Below are positions 54,109-62,255 of a stretch of 64,000 bases of DNA, piece by piece. The position numbers and the translations under genes were made by a program. Under the pieces are notes generated by a model, which did not search any database, had not been told where the DNA came from, and saw only the letters and a list, made by a program, of their open reading frames with translations. Numbering within the stretch: the stretch's first letter is position 1; every line of letters starts with the position of its first letter. This DNA is from CAYMZZ01 sp046297935 (GTDB lineage: Bacteria > Bacteroidota > Bacteroidia > Chitinophagales > Chitinophagaceae), in assembly GCA_046297935.1 (NCBI GenBank), contig JBKBHA010000004.1, forward strand, positions 372,001-436,000, written 5' to 3'.

Positions 54109-54711
54109 ATGGCTTACAAGAAAATTGAACAGTACGACGAAGACATTACTTCCGGACTCATCGTCAACTATCGTGATGTGTTGGCGAAACTGGGTGAAGA
54201 TCCTGAAAGGGAGGGCTTGAAGAAAACACCCGAACGCCTCGCAAAAGCCATGCAATACCTCACCCAGGGCTACCAGGTGGATGCAAGGGAAATATTAAAC
54301 TCCGCAAAGTTCCATGAAGACGTTAGTGAAATGATTGTAGTTAAAGACATAGAACTTTACAGCATGTGCGAACATCATATGCTTCCATTCTTTGGCAAAG
54401 CACATGTGGCTTATATTCCCAATGGTTGGATAACAGGACTAAGCAAAGTTGCCAGAGTGGTAGACGCCTACGCACGTCGATTGCAGGTGCAGGAGCGACT
54501 CACTGTGCAGATTATGGAATCAATAAAGGAAACCCTTAATCCACTCGGCGTTGCGGTGGTGATAGAAGCTCAACATCTTTGCATGATGATGAGGGGTGTT
54601 CAAAAACAAAACTCAGAAACGACCACATCTGCTTTTTTCGGCGAGTTTCAAAAAAATTCAACACGCAGCGAATTTTTGAAATTGATCTCCTCTGATCTAA
54701 GCAGGCGGTAA
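54109..54711 (+). CDS. folE: GTP cyclohydrolase I
   Basis: This 200-residue enzyme makes 7,8-dihydroneopterin triphosphate, the first step to folate, biopterin and queuosine. Zinc ligands are Cys and His in SMCEHHMLPFFGKAH and Cys in QHLCMMMRGV. GLSKVARVVDAYARRLQVQE is the family signature. The typical length is present. It directly follows the two enzymes that consume its product. Confidence 0.97.
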   Translation: MAYKKIEQYDEDITSGLIVNYRDVLAKLGEDPEREGLKKTPERLAKAMQYLTQGYQVDAREILNSAKFHEDVSEMIVVKDIELYSMCEHHMLPFFGKAHVAYIPNGWITGLSKVARVVDAYARRLQVQERLTVQIMESIKETLNPLGVAVVIEAQHLCMMMRGVQKQNSETTTSAFFGEFQKNSTRSEFLKLISSDLSRR

Positions 54712-54737
54712 GGTATATTTATATATTTGCACTCCAG

Positions 54738-54796
54738 CCTGCATGCAGGTTTCCACACGTCCACACTTTCACATTTGCACATTTGCAAATTTTATA
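54738..54796. repeat. Degenerate copy of the palindrome/TTTGCACA intergenic repeat
   Basis: CCTGCATGCAGG (54738-54749) is followed by ACACTTTCACATTTGCACATTTGCAAA-like tracts, as at 17.4-17.6 kb. It fills most of the 141 bp between folE and fabD. Confidence 0.65.
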
Positions 54797-54852
54797 AAGA
54801 TTTTGCCGGTTCCCGCCTTTGTGGCATTTTTGCCCTCTAACCACCCCTTTTT

Positions 54853-55743
54853 ATGAAACACGCTTTTGTTTTTCCCGGACAGGGATCGCAGTACCCGGGA
54901 ATGGGAAAGGAGCATTATGAAAACAGTGCATTTGCCAAAAAATTATTCGAACAGGCAAATGAAGTGCTGGATTTCAGGATATCTGAGATTATGTTCAATG
55001 GCTCTGAAGAGGACCTGAAAAAGACAGACGTAACACAGCCAGCCGTTTTTTTGCATTCAGTCATTGCTTTTCGGAGCATCGATGCAGCACGTCCTGATAT
55101 GGTAGCCGGTCATTCACTGGGTGAATTTTCGGCACTTGTGGCTAATGGCACACTCAGCTTTGAAGACGGTATTCAACTTGTTATGATTCGAGCACGCGCC
55201 ATGCAGAAAGCCTGCGAATTGCAACCATCTACCATGGCCGCGGTGCTGGCGCTGGCAGATGAAAAAGTAGAAGAAATTTGCCGTCAGGTACAGGAAGAGA
55301 CTGGCGAAATAGTAGTACCTGCCAACTACAATTGCCCTGGTCAGCTGGTTATTAGCGGCAGTTTAAAAGGAATTGAAATAGCGTGTGAGCGTATGAAGGC
55401 TGCCGGAGCAAAACGAGCACTGGTCCTTCCGGTGGGAGGTGCATTTCATTCGCCGCTCATGGAACCTGCCCGTACCGAACTGCAGGCGGCTATCGAGAAA
55501 ACAACGTTTCATAGTCCAACGTGTGCGGTATATCAAAACGTGGTGGCCAAAGCAGTCTTCGATCGGGAAGAAGTGAAGGAAAACCTGATAGCTCAATTAA
55601 CCGGTGCGGTCAGATGGACACAGTCCGTGCAGTCAATGATTGCCGACGGAGCTTCGAAATTTACTGAATGCGGGCCGGGTAAAGTATTACAAGGACTGAT
55701 CAACAAAATTGACAAATCGGCTGAGGTAACAGGGATAAATTAA
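54853..55743 (+). CDS. fabD: Malonyl-CoA:ACP transacylase
   Basis: This 296-residue enzyme loads malonyl onto ACP for fatty acid synthesis. The start FVFPGQGSQYPGMGKEHY, the nucleophile Ser in VAGHSLGEFSAL, the His in GGAFHSPLMEPA and GPGKVLQGL are all present. No other fab gene is adjacent, so it is expressed alone here. A long hairpin follows its stop codon. Confidence 0.97.
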   Translation: MKHAFVFPGQGSQYPGMGKEHYENSAFAKKLFEQANEVLDFRISEIMFNGSEEDLKKTDVTQPAVFLHSVIAFRSIDAARPDMVAGHSLGEFSALVANGTLSFEDGIQLVMIRARAMQKACELQPSTMAAVLALADEKVEEICRQVQEETGEIVVPANYNCPGQLVISGSLKGIEIACERMKAAGAKRALVLPVGGAFHSPLMEPARTELQAAIEKTTFHSPTCAVYQNVVAKAVFDREEVKENLIAQLTGAVRWTQSVQSMIADGASKFTECGPGKVLQGLINKIDKSAEVTGIN

Positions 55744-55757
55744 GTAATAGATTCAGG

Positions 55758-55807
55758 TAAGATAGCTGATGCTGAGTTTTTTTCAGTATCAGCTATCTTA
55801 TTTTTTA
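55758..55807. terminator. Bidirectional terminator between fabD and the GNAT gene
   Basis: An 18-bp stem (TAAGATAGCTGATGCTGA with TCAGTATCAGCTATCTTA, one mismatch) around a T-rich 7-base loop is followed by seven T on the plus strand. The convergent gene ends within it. Confidence 0.85.
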
Positions 55808-56257
55808 TGAGTTCTCCAGGCTGGCGTTCACCCATTCTCCATCCAGCTTGGCACCATACTTTCGATAGAAATTTATGGCAGGCTCATTCCATTCCAATAC
55901 CTGCCAAACCATGCCGCTGAATTTTTTCTCCTTCATTTCTTCGATCAACCGATCAAACAACATTTTGCCAAGACCCCGGCCACGCATGGCTTCGGTTACA
56001 ATGATATCTTCCAGATAAAGTCGCTGTCCTTTCCAAGTGGAGTATCGGATATAATAAAGCGCAAAGCCTTCCACACGGCCGTCCACCTCAGCTACAAAGG
56101 CCCACCACACCGGTTGTGACCCAAATCCACTTTGCACAAAATGATCAAACTCTACTGTTACTTCATCCGGAGCTTTTTCATAAACGGCCAGTTCCTTTAC
56201 CAATTCCATCAGGCGGGGACAATCTTCTGCCACAGCCCTTCTTATTTCAATAGACAT
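55805..56257 (-). CDS. GNAT acetyltransferase, spermidine/spermine N1-acetyltransferase-like
   Basis: This 150-residue GNAT-fold acetyltransferase has the acetyl-CoA loop VTEAMRGRGLGKMLF. Several stretches look like the eukaryotic SSAT/thialysine acetyltransferase group: VKELAVYEKAPDEV, FALYYIRYSTWKG, LYLEDIIV and LEWNEPAINFYRKYGA. That group acetylates polyamines or related amines; the substrate here is not proven. It starts six bases after the serine hydrolase gene on the same strand, so the two are likely co-transcribed. Confidence 0.85.
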   Translation of the reverse strand: MSIEIRRAVAEDCPRLMELVKELAVYEKAPDEVTVEFDHFVQSGFGSQPVWWAFVAEVDGRVEGFALYYIRYSTWKGQRLYLEDIIVTEAMRGRGLGKMLFDRLIEEMKEKKFSGMVWQVLEWNEPAINFYRKYGAKLDGEWVNASLENS

Positions 56258-56263
56258 ATTCAG

Positions 56264-58081
56264 TTATTCTTTTCGCTTTGCTGTAAACACACCATTCGGT
56301 TGAACAAATTTAGCAGCGGAGGCTTTCTCCTGTCCGTCAAATTGGAAAGCGACACTGAAACCTTTCAGCGCTTTCAGATTAAATGTGTGGTTACCCGTAA
56401 ACACTGTTTCATAATCCGGCTGCCCCGGTACTATTATCCACAGCACAGCATCACGTATTTCCACTGTCACGGTCATCTCTCCAAGTTTATAGAGCCCTGT
56501 ATATTTCGCAAGGCTGGTGGAATCAAGCGGCTTGGCCCGCGGCTGCCAGTTAAACACAAGGGGCTTCAAGGTTGGTTCCAGTTGTAATTCTGCCGCATCA
56601 ATCTTTCCGTCTTCGGCAGTATGGAAAACCATTCTGGGTCCCTGTGCATCGCTGGTATCAAGACCCTCCACTTTATCGTAACCCTTAATATCGAATACGT
56701 CGTAATGATAATGCCTGAAATACAGCTTTTCTTTTCCAACCCTTCCCATCAGGCTATCGCCTTCCACAAATAATTCGATTTTGCCATACCCCGGATGTTC
56801 ATAAATGCCTTCATAAGCATCCAGTGCATGCGAAGGTTTCGTGCCTTTAATGCGACTGGACTCCTTTTTGGCCGTAGCGCTCTGATCCAACCTTTGTGCT
56901 TCGCGGTAGTTTTTCAGCATGTTTCCACTCCAGTTAATGTATTTTAAACGCAACATACGATCAGCGATAATATTGCGCGCGATATTAGGGATGGAAGATC
57001 CATTCTGGTTCGACAACACGATAATTCCAATGCTGTCAGAAGGAAAAAATGCGACGTTTGCGGAAAAGCCGTCAATATTGCCACCGTGCTCTACTCGATA
57101 ATGACCGCGATACGACGAAAGAAACCAGCCCAACCCATAATTGGAAAAATGCAAGTCAGGGTTTTCCTTACCTGGAGTGGCTCCGCCCACCACCATTTGC
57201 GAACTGATGGCCGATTGCACATAACCAGCAGGGATAATTTCTTTACCCTGAAATTTACCACCCTGAATCCAGGTAATAACCCAGTTGGCCATCTCCGTCA
57301 CGCTACTGTTAATGCTGCCTGCTGGTCCCATGGCATCAATGTTATAGTAGTCGGTCGCCTTGATCACACTATCATTCTTATTGGTGTAACCTTTTGAAGC
57401 ATCGTCATCTCTCTCCAATTCTGAGATCGACATTACCGATCGTTTCATCCCAAGTGGGGTTAGAATCCGATCGCTTATGGCTTTTTCCCAGGTACTTTTA
57501 TAATATTTCTCAGCAATCATGCCCTGTAGCAGAAACATAAAATTGTTATACTGCCAACTCGAACGAAGCGGAGTTGTTGGTTCCTGATATCGAATTCGGC
57601 GCATCAGGGAATCGCGCGATTCCGAGGTAAACAGATACCAACTGTAGTCGTGGCGGGGTAAACCTGTTCGGTGACACATCAGGTCGCGAATGGTGACGTT
57701 GGCGTCCATATCGCGATTGAAAAACTTCAAGTCAGATAAGTGATCGGTAGCAATATCATCGAGTTTCAATTCGCCCTCTTTTTCCAACATCCCCAACAAT
57801 GACGATGTAAATGCTTTCGTACTGGAGCCAATAGCAAAAAGCGTATTGGGAGTTACAGGCTTTTTTGCTTCCAGATCGCGAAAGCCAAAGCCTTTACTAT
57901 AAACGATCTTGTCTTTTTCAACCACAGCAACTGCAAAACCGGCGGCATGCCAGTCATCCAAAAGCCGACTAAGTGCAGTATCTACTCCTGCCAGGCGGTT
58001 ATCAGGTTTCGCATTTGTTTTTTTCTGACCAAGCGCAACAGATACTGTTGCGCAAAAAAAGATGAAAAATAGGAGGCGCAT
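56264..58081 (-). CDS. Beta-lactamase-family serine hydrolase, secreted
   Basis: This 605-residue protein has a signal peptide (MRLLFFIFFCATVSVALG) and an N-terminal beta-lactamase-fold domain: nucleophile FAIGSSTKAFTSSL (SxxK), WQYNNFMFLL (YxN) and RVEHGGNIDGFSA (HxG). From about residue 420 a beta-rich C-terminal domain of the DUF3471 type follows (LDAYEGIYEHPGYGKIEL and a second repeat-like LAKYTGLYKLGEM). Such proteins are D-aminopeptidase or esterase-like. The frame extends upstream to 58120; the ATG at 58081 starts the signal peptide. It heads a two-gene unit with the GNAT gene. Confidence 0.87.
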   Translation of the reverse strand: MRLLFFIFFCATVSVALGQKKTNAKPDNRLAGVDTALSRLLDDWHAAGFAVAVVEKDKIVYSKGFGFRDLEAKKPVTPNTLFAIGSSTKAFTSSLLGMLEKEGELKLDDIATDHLSDLKFFNRDMDANVTIRDLMCHRTGLPRHDYSWYLFTSESRDSLMRRIRYQEPTTPLRSSWQYNNFMFLLQGMIAEKYYKSTWEKAISDRILTPLGMKRSVMSISELERDDDASKGYTNKNDSVIKATDYYNIDAMGPAGSINSSVTEMANWVITWIQGGKFQGKEIIPAGYVQSAISSQMVVGGATPGKENPDLHFSNYGLGWFLSSYRGHYRVEHGGNIDGFSANVAFFPSDSIGIIVLSNQNGSSIPNIARNIIADRMLRLKYINWSGNMLKNYREAQRLDQSATAKKESSRIKGTKPSHALDAYEGIYEHPGYGKIELFVEGDSLMGRVGKEKLYFRHYHYDVFDIKGYDKVEGLDTSDAQGPRMVFHTAEDGKIDAAELQLEPTLKPLVFNWQPRAKPLDSTSLAKYTGLYKLGEMTVTVEIRDAVLWIIVPGQPDYETVFTGNHTFNLKALKGFSVAFQFDGQEKASAAKFVQPNGVFTAKRKE

Positions 58082-58152
58082 GGTTGCTGGTTTAGAGTAC
58101 GGAAGGTACAAGATTTTCAATGATTGCAGGGTACTGGCCCACTACGAAATCG

Positions 58153-58160
58153 TATCTTCG
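58153..58160 (+). promoter_or_regulatory. -7-like box of tgt
   Basis: TATCTTCG matches TAnnTTTG in seven of eight positions, seven bases before the ATG at 58168. Confidence 0.45.
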
Positions 58161-58167
58161 CAACCGC

Positions 58168-59307
58168 ATGGCAGCACTTACTTTCCAACTCGAACATCAG
58201 GATGCCCATTCAAAAGCGAGGGCCGGATTCATGCACACCGATCATGGCCGTATTGAGACCCCGATTTTCATGCCCGTTGGGACAGTGGGTAGTGTAAAGG
58301 CGGTGACTCAACAGCAGTTGAAAAATGATGTTCAGGCTCAAATCATTCTCGGAAACACTTATCACTTGTACTTGCGGCCCGGCCTTGGAGTATTGGAAGC
58401 TGCGGGCGGTTTGCATCGGTTCAATGGTTGGACAGGGCCCATCCTTACCGACAGCGGCGGATACCAGGTCTTTTCGCTGGCAGGTACGCGAAAGATCAAG
58501 GAGGAAGGAGTTACCTTTCAGTCTCATATTGACGGGTCAAAGCACCTTTTCACACCTGAAGCGGTAATGGATATCCAGCGTGTTATTGGAGGCGACATCG
58601 TTATGGCATTCGACGAATGTCCGCCTGGTGGCAGTGAATTTGCATATGCACGTAAATCGATGGAACTGACACACCGCTGGCTCGATCGTTGCTGGAGCCG
58701 CTTTCATGAAACGGTTGACAAATACGGCTACACACAGAATCTTTTTCCTATTGTACAGGGTGGCACATTTCGCGATCTGCGAAAGGAGTCGTGCGAGAAA
58801 ATAGCCTCCAAAAACGCTACCGGCAACGCTATCGGAGGCCTGAGCGTGGGTGAACCTGAGCCGGTGATGTACGAAATATGCGACTGGTGTTGCGACCATT
58901 TGCCAGCCGACCGGCCGCGATACCTGATGGGAGTAGGTACACCATGGAACATCCTGGAATGTATAGGCATGGGAGTGGACATGTTTGACTGCGTAATGCC
59001 AACAAGAAATGGAAGGAACGCCATGTTGTTCACAACAAAAGGAGTTATCAATATCGACAATAAGAAATGGGAGTACGACTTTTCCCCTATTGATGAAGGG
59101 ATACCTTCCGAAATTAGCCATTACTATACAAAAGCGTATTTGCGCCACCTGATGAAAGCCGGCGAAATTTTGGGATTAACGATTGCCAGTATACATAATC
59201 TGGCATTTTACTTGTGGCTGGTAACGGAAGCACGAAAGCAAATAACCGCAGGCAATTTTCTGTCGTGGAAAAACGAGATGATTCCACTATTGAAACAACG
59301 TCTGTAA
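58168..59307 (+). CDS. tgt: tRNA-guanine transglycosylase, zinc-site cysteines absent
   Basis: This 379-residue enzyme exchanges G34 of certain tRNAs for preQ1 in queuosine synthesis. The TIM-barrel motifs are intact: DSGGYQVFSLAGTRKI, MAFDECPPG, VQGGTFRDLR, GGLSVGEP and FDCVMPTRNGRNA with the nucleophile Asp. The zinc site of E. coli Tgt (Cys302, Cys304, Cys307, His333) aligns with Ile312, Ser314, Ser317 and His343, so only the His remains. The start at 58168 is chosen by family alignment over the longer frame from 58120. No queA is adjacent; the QueD-like genes are 4 kb away. Confidence 0.93.
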   Translation: MAALTFQLEHQDAHSKARAGFMHTDHGRIETPIFMPVGTVGSVKAVTQQQLKNDVQAQIILGNTYHLYLRPGLGVLEAAGGLHRFNGWTGPILTDSGGYQVFSLAGTRKIKEEGVTFQSHIDGSKHLFTPEAVMDIQRVIGGDIVMAFDECPPGGSEFAYARKSMELTHRWLDRCWSRFHETVDKYGYTQNLFPIVQGGTFRDLRKESCEKIASKNATGNAIGGLSVGEPEPVMYEICDWCCDHLPADRPRYLMGVGTPWNILECIGMGVDMFDCVMPTRNGRNAMLFTTKGVINIDNKKWEYDFSPIDEGIPSEISHYYTKAYLRHLMKAGEILGLTIASIHNLAFYLWLVTEARKQITAGNFLSWKNEMIPLLKQRL

Positions 59308-59393
59308 TTTTTGCGCGATGTCGCCGGTTAGAGCCTGGTAGCTGATCTTACCATAACCGTTCGCACGGTATTCATACCATTAAACCATTCTCT

Positions 59394-60905
59394 ATGCCAG
59401 CTTTCTTTATCGACTTTCATTGTCACCCGCAGTATCGTCCCTTCGCAAGAACGTTCATAGGTGAACAATTCCCGCATCAGCAAAGCCTGTCGCCGACACA
59501 AAAAAGCAGCATGTGGTACTATGACCCACCTGCATTGACCGATAAGCTTTTGAACTATATGCTGGGACTTACTAAATTTTCTCAGCACAACCTTACGGCA
59601 GCAGCTTATGGTCACTTGCTCGTGGTTTTCGCCGCGTTGGGTACCCCCGAAAAATTTTTCTTTAAAAATAAACTTGGTACAGGGCCCCTGACGGACCTGA
59701 TCGATGATTTCGCCACGGAATTTGGCAGGCACAGGGTGAACGCTATCGAAGCCATGACCGATTATTGGGAAGACTTTGAAAGGGAGATGTCGTTTTTGCT
59801 AGACGCCGCAAACAGGGCAGTAAAAATTGACGGGCACTGGTATACTTATCGGCTCCCAGAAAACTTTGATGAATTGGCATCCTTTATGGCAGCGAATCAG
59901 CAGACAGGAGTGGGCAGGAGTTCGAGCCAGCCGATCCAATTGGCCGTCATTCCAACTGTCGAAGGGCTGCATGCGCTCAACTGTGGCCTCGAATCACCCT
60001 GTGATCCTTCGGTGGTGAAACGAAATGCCACTGCCCTTCGCGCCGGGCCCCATGCGCCCTGGTTTGTAACTTTTGCCCACCATTTTTATAATGAGCTTTG
60101 CGGGCATGCCCGCAGCCTTCGTCGCCAGATTGGTAAGCTTACCAACCAGGAGGAAGGCATCAATTCGGGTTTTACTGAACTGGGCGAGCAGGTGCTGGAT
60201 ATTTTAGTAAAGCCGGGATCACAACGTCGCGTGCTGATAGATATTAAACACATGAGTCCGCTCGCCCGGCAACAGTTTCGTCAGTGGAGAAAGGAGCGCT
60301 ATGCTTCCGAATTCCCGATCATCATCAGCCATGGTGTAGCAAATGGTTTGCCCAGCTATGGTGCAACGCAGTCCAACTATCCCGAACTGGGCAATGATTT
60401 TATCGTTCCTCTGGAAGATAAACGAGGAGGAGACGGCCTGTTCCGGGATCATAACGGCATCAATTTTTACGACGACGAAATAATTGAGATGGCCGAAAGT
60501 GGAGGCATTTTGGGCCTCCAGCTCGATGAGCGACGGCTGGCGAATGAAGAAGCAATGCGACGTGTGAAAAATTCCGTTTTCCGACATAAGATCATGCACT
60601 ACCGCAGCCGGCTGCTTTGGAACCAGATTCAATACATCGGTGAGTTGCTCGATCGGCAGGGGCTCTTTGCCTGGCAAAATATCGCCATCGGGTCGGATTA
60701 CGACGGCCTTGTTGATCCTCTGAATGGGTTTTGGACAGCCGAACAATTTGATGAACTGGCCGGCTACCTCGAGCGCCACGCATATAACTATTTTCGTGAT
60801 CACTCGGATCGGCTGACTCAGTCCTCGAACCGGATTGGTGCAGATGAACTGGTAGACCGGGTATTCAGTTCCAATGGTTGGTCTTTTCTACAGCGCTGGT
60901 ATTAA
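59394..60905 (+). CDS. Divergent M19-like dipeptidase (amidohydrolase fold)
   Basis: This 503-residue protein shows the metal-ligand series of membrane dipeptidase (M19) in order: DFHCHP (His9, His11), VEGLHAL (Glu190), LIDIKHMS (His286), IIISHGVA (His313) and IGSDYDGL (Asp435). In typical M19 enzymes the first motif is H-x-D; here it is H-x-H as in other amidohydrolases. Insertions make it longer than the usual ~350-400 residues. No signal peptide is evident. It lies between tgt and the LptF/LptG gene on the same strand. Dipeptidase activity is plausible, the substrate is unknown. Confidence 0.75.
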   Translation: MPAFFIDFHCHPQYRPFARTFIGEQFPHQQSLSPTQKSSMWYYDPPALTDKLLNYMLGLTKFSQHNLTAAAYGHLLVVFAALGTPEKFFFKNKLGTGPLTDLIDDFATEFGRHRVNAIEAMTDYWEDFEREMSFLLDAANRAVKIDGHWYTYRLPENFDELASFMAANQQTGVGRSSSQPIQLAVIPTVEGLHALNCGLESPCDPSVVKRNATALRAGPHAPWFVTFAHHFYNELCGHARSLRRQIGKLTNQEEGINSGFTELGEQVLDILVKPGSQRRVLIDIKHMSPLARQQFRQWRKERYASEFPIIISHGVANGLPSYGATQSNYPELGNDFIVPLEDKRGGDGLFRDHNGINFYDDEIIEMAESGGILGLQLDERRLANEEAMRRVKNSVFRHKIMHYRSRLLWNQIQYIGELLDRQGLFAWQNIAIGSDYDGLVDPLNGFWTAEQFDELAGYLERHAYNYFRDHSDRLTQSSNRIGADELVDRVFSSNGWSFLQRWY

Positions 60906-60975
60906 ACACTGTCTAATTTTCACAATTCATTCCCCGGGAATTCACTTACTTCGCAGCCGGAGACGAACCTTTAGA

Positions 60976-62073
60976 ATGGGTAAACTGGATTGGTACATAC
61001 TCAAAAAGTTGCTGGTCACTTTTTTCTTCTGTATGCTGTTGTTTACGGTAGTTGCAGTGGCGGTAGACAGCAGTGAAAAAGCCGATGATTTTGTAAAATC
61101 CGGCCTTAGCGGCACCGAAATTATCACCCGTTATTATTTCGGATTCATTCCCCATATCTGGGGTTTATTATTCCCGCTGTTTGTATTTATAGCCGTCATT
61201 TTTTTTACGAGCAAAATGGCGATCCGGTCCGAATTAATCGCCATTTTAGCCAGCGGCACCAGTTATAACCGCATGCTTAGGCCTTACTTTGTAGGTGGTT
61301 GTTTTCTGGCCCTCCTGCTATGGCTGGGTAATCGCTATCTCATTCCACATGCAAACCGGATTCGAAGCGATTTTCAAACCATTTACGTCGATCGAAATGA
61401 CCCAACCAAGGACCCGAACAGATATGGGTGCTATAACTGTTTTTATCAGAGGGTTGATTCAAACACATATATCGGTATAAAATCATTCGATACTGCTACC
61501 AAGTCTGGCGGACGCTTCTTCATGGAAAAAGTTCGCAACAACGAAGTTTATTACAATGTCAGATCCAACAACCTCCGTTGGGACGAGGCAAAAAAAGAGT
61601 GGTTGCTCGTCAGGGCCGTGGAGCGCTTCGTGGACAGTTTGGGCGAAAGAGCCAGCGTGCATGATACTTTACGGATCAAGATGGCTTTAAGACCAGACGA
61701 ACTAATAAAGGATGAATATCTCAAGGATAAATTGACAACGCCCGACCTTAAACGGTTTATTGAACGGGAAGAACTGCGGGGTAGGGAAGGGCTTAGTACA
61801 CTTTTGGTGGAGCGCTATCGGAGAACAGCTACCCCCGCTGCCGTCTTGTTGTTGACCCTTATTGGTGCCGTCATTGCCAGCCGAAAAACACGGGGAGGGA
61901 GCGGCATGCATCTGGCAATCGGAATTATAGTGGCTGCACTGTTTATCCTGTCGGACAGGTTTTCCACTGTTTTCGCAACTAAAGGGAATTTTCCGCCGCT
62001 GCTTGCGGCATGGGTGCCAAATCTGGTGTTTGCTCTTGTTGCCTGGTACTTGTATCGCAAAACACCAAAATAG
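60976..62073 (+). CDS. LptF/LptG family permease
   Basis: This 365-residue inner-membrane protein belongs to the YjgP/YjgQ family that, with LptB, extracts lipopolysaccharide for transport. Helices at the start (LLVTFFFCMLLFTVVAVAV, IWGLLFPLFVFIAVIFFTS) and end (VLLLTLIGAVIA, LAIGIIVAALFIL, FALVAWYLY) flank a beta-jellyroll periplasmic domain. The first motif, MGKLDWYILKKLLVTF, is typical, so the ATG at 60976 is chosen over the open frame from 60874. Whether it is LptF or LptG is not decided. Confidence 0.92.
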   Translation: MGKLDWYILKKLLVTFFFCMLLFTVVAVAVDSSEKADDFVKSGLSGTEIITRYYFGFIPHIWGLLFPLFVFIAVIFFTSKMAIRSELIAILASGTSYNRMLRPYFVGGCFLALLLWLGNRYLIPHANRIRSDFQTIYVDRNDPTKDPNRYGCYNCFYQRVDSNTYIGIKSFDTATKSGGRFFMEKVRNNEVYYNVRSNNLRWDEAKKEWLLVRAVERFVDSLGERASVHDTLRIKMALRPDELIKDEYLKDKLTTPDLKRFIEREELRGREGLSTLLVERYRRTATPAAVLLLTLIGAVIASRKTRGGSGMHLAIGIIVAALFILSDRFSTVFATKGNFPPLLAAWVPNLVFALVAWYLYRKTPK

Positions 62074-62184
62074 CCGACTTTGCAACTAATTCTTAGCTCG
62101 TTCTAATTCGGCATTTCATTCGGCTGTTGCCCCTGCTCTATAGCCCATTTTCCGGCATCGTTTCCGAACTTTATTCTTGCATAA

Positions 62185-62216
62185 TTTGTTCTGCCAAGGG
62201 GCAATAGTTAACTTTA
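62185..62216 (+). promoter_or_regulatory. Promoter of the citrate synthase gene
   Basis: A -33 TTTG (62185-62188) and a -7-like TAACTTTA (62209-62216) are separated by 20 bp, the spacing typical of Bacteroidota promoters. The leader would be about 35 bases. Confidence 0.55.
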
Positions 62217-62255
62217 CTGCTCCATTTTATCTCTCCCACTCAAAACCATTTCGTC

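Noticed and set aside
53185..59307. A complete queuosine operon
   Set aside because: folE, QueD-like genes and tgt lie in the same 6 kb, but fabD and other unrelated genes separate them, and queC, queE, queF and queA are not in the window.
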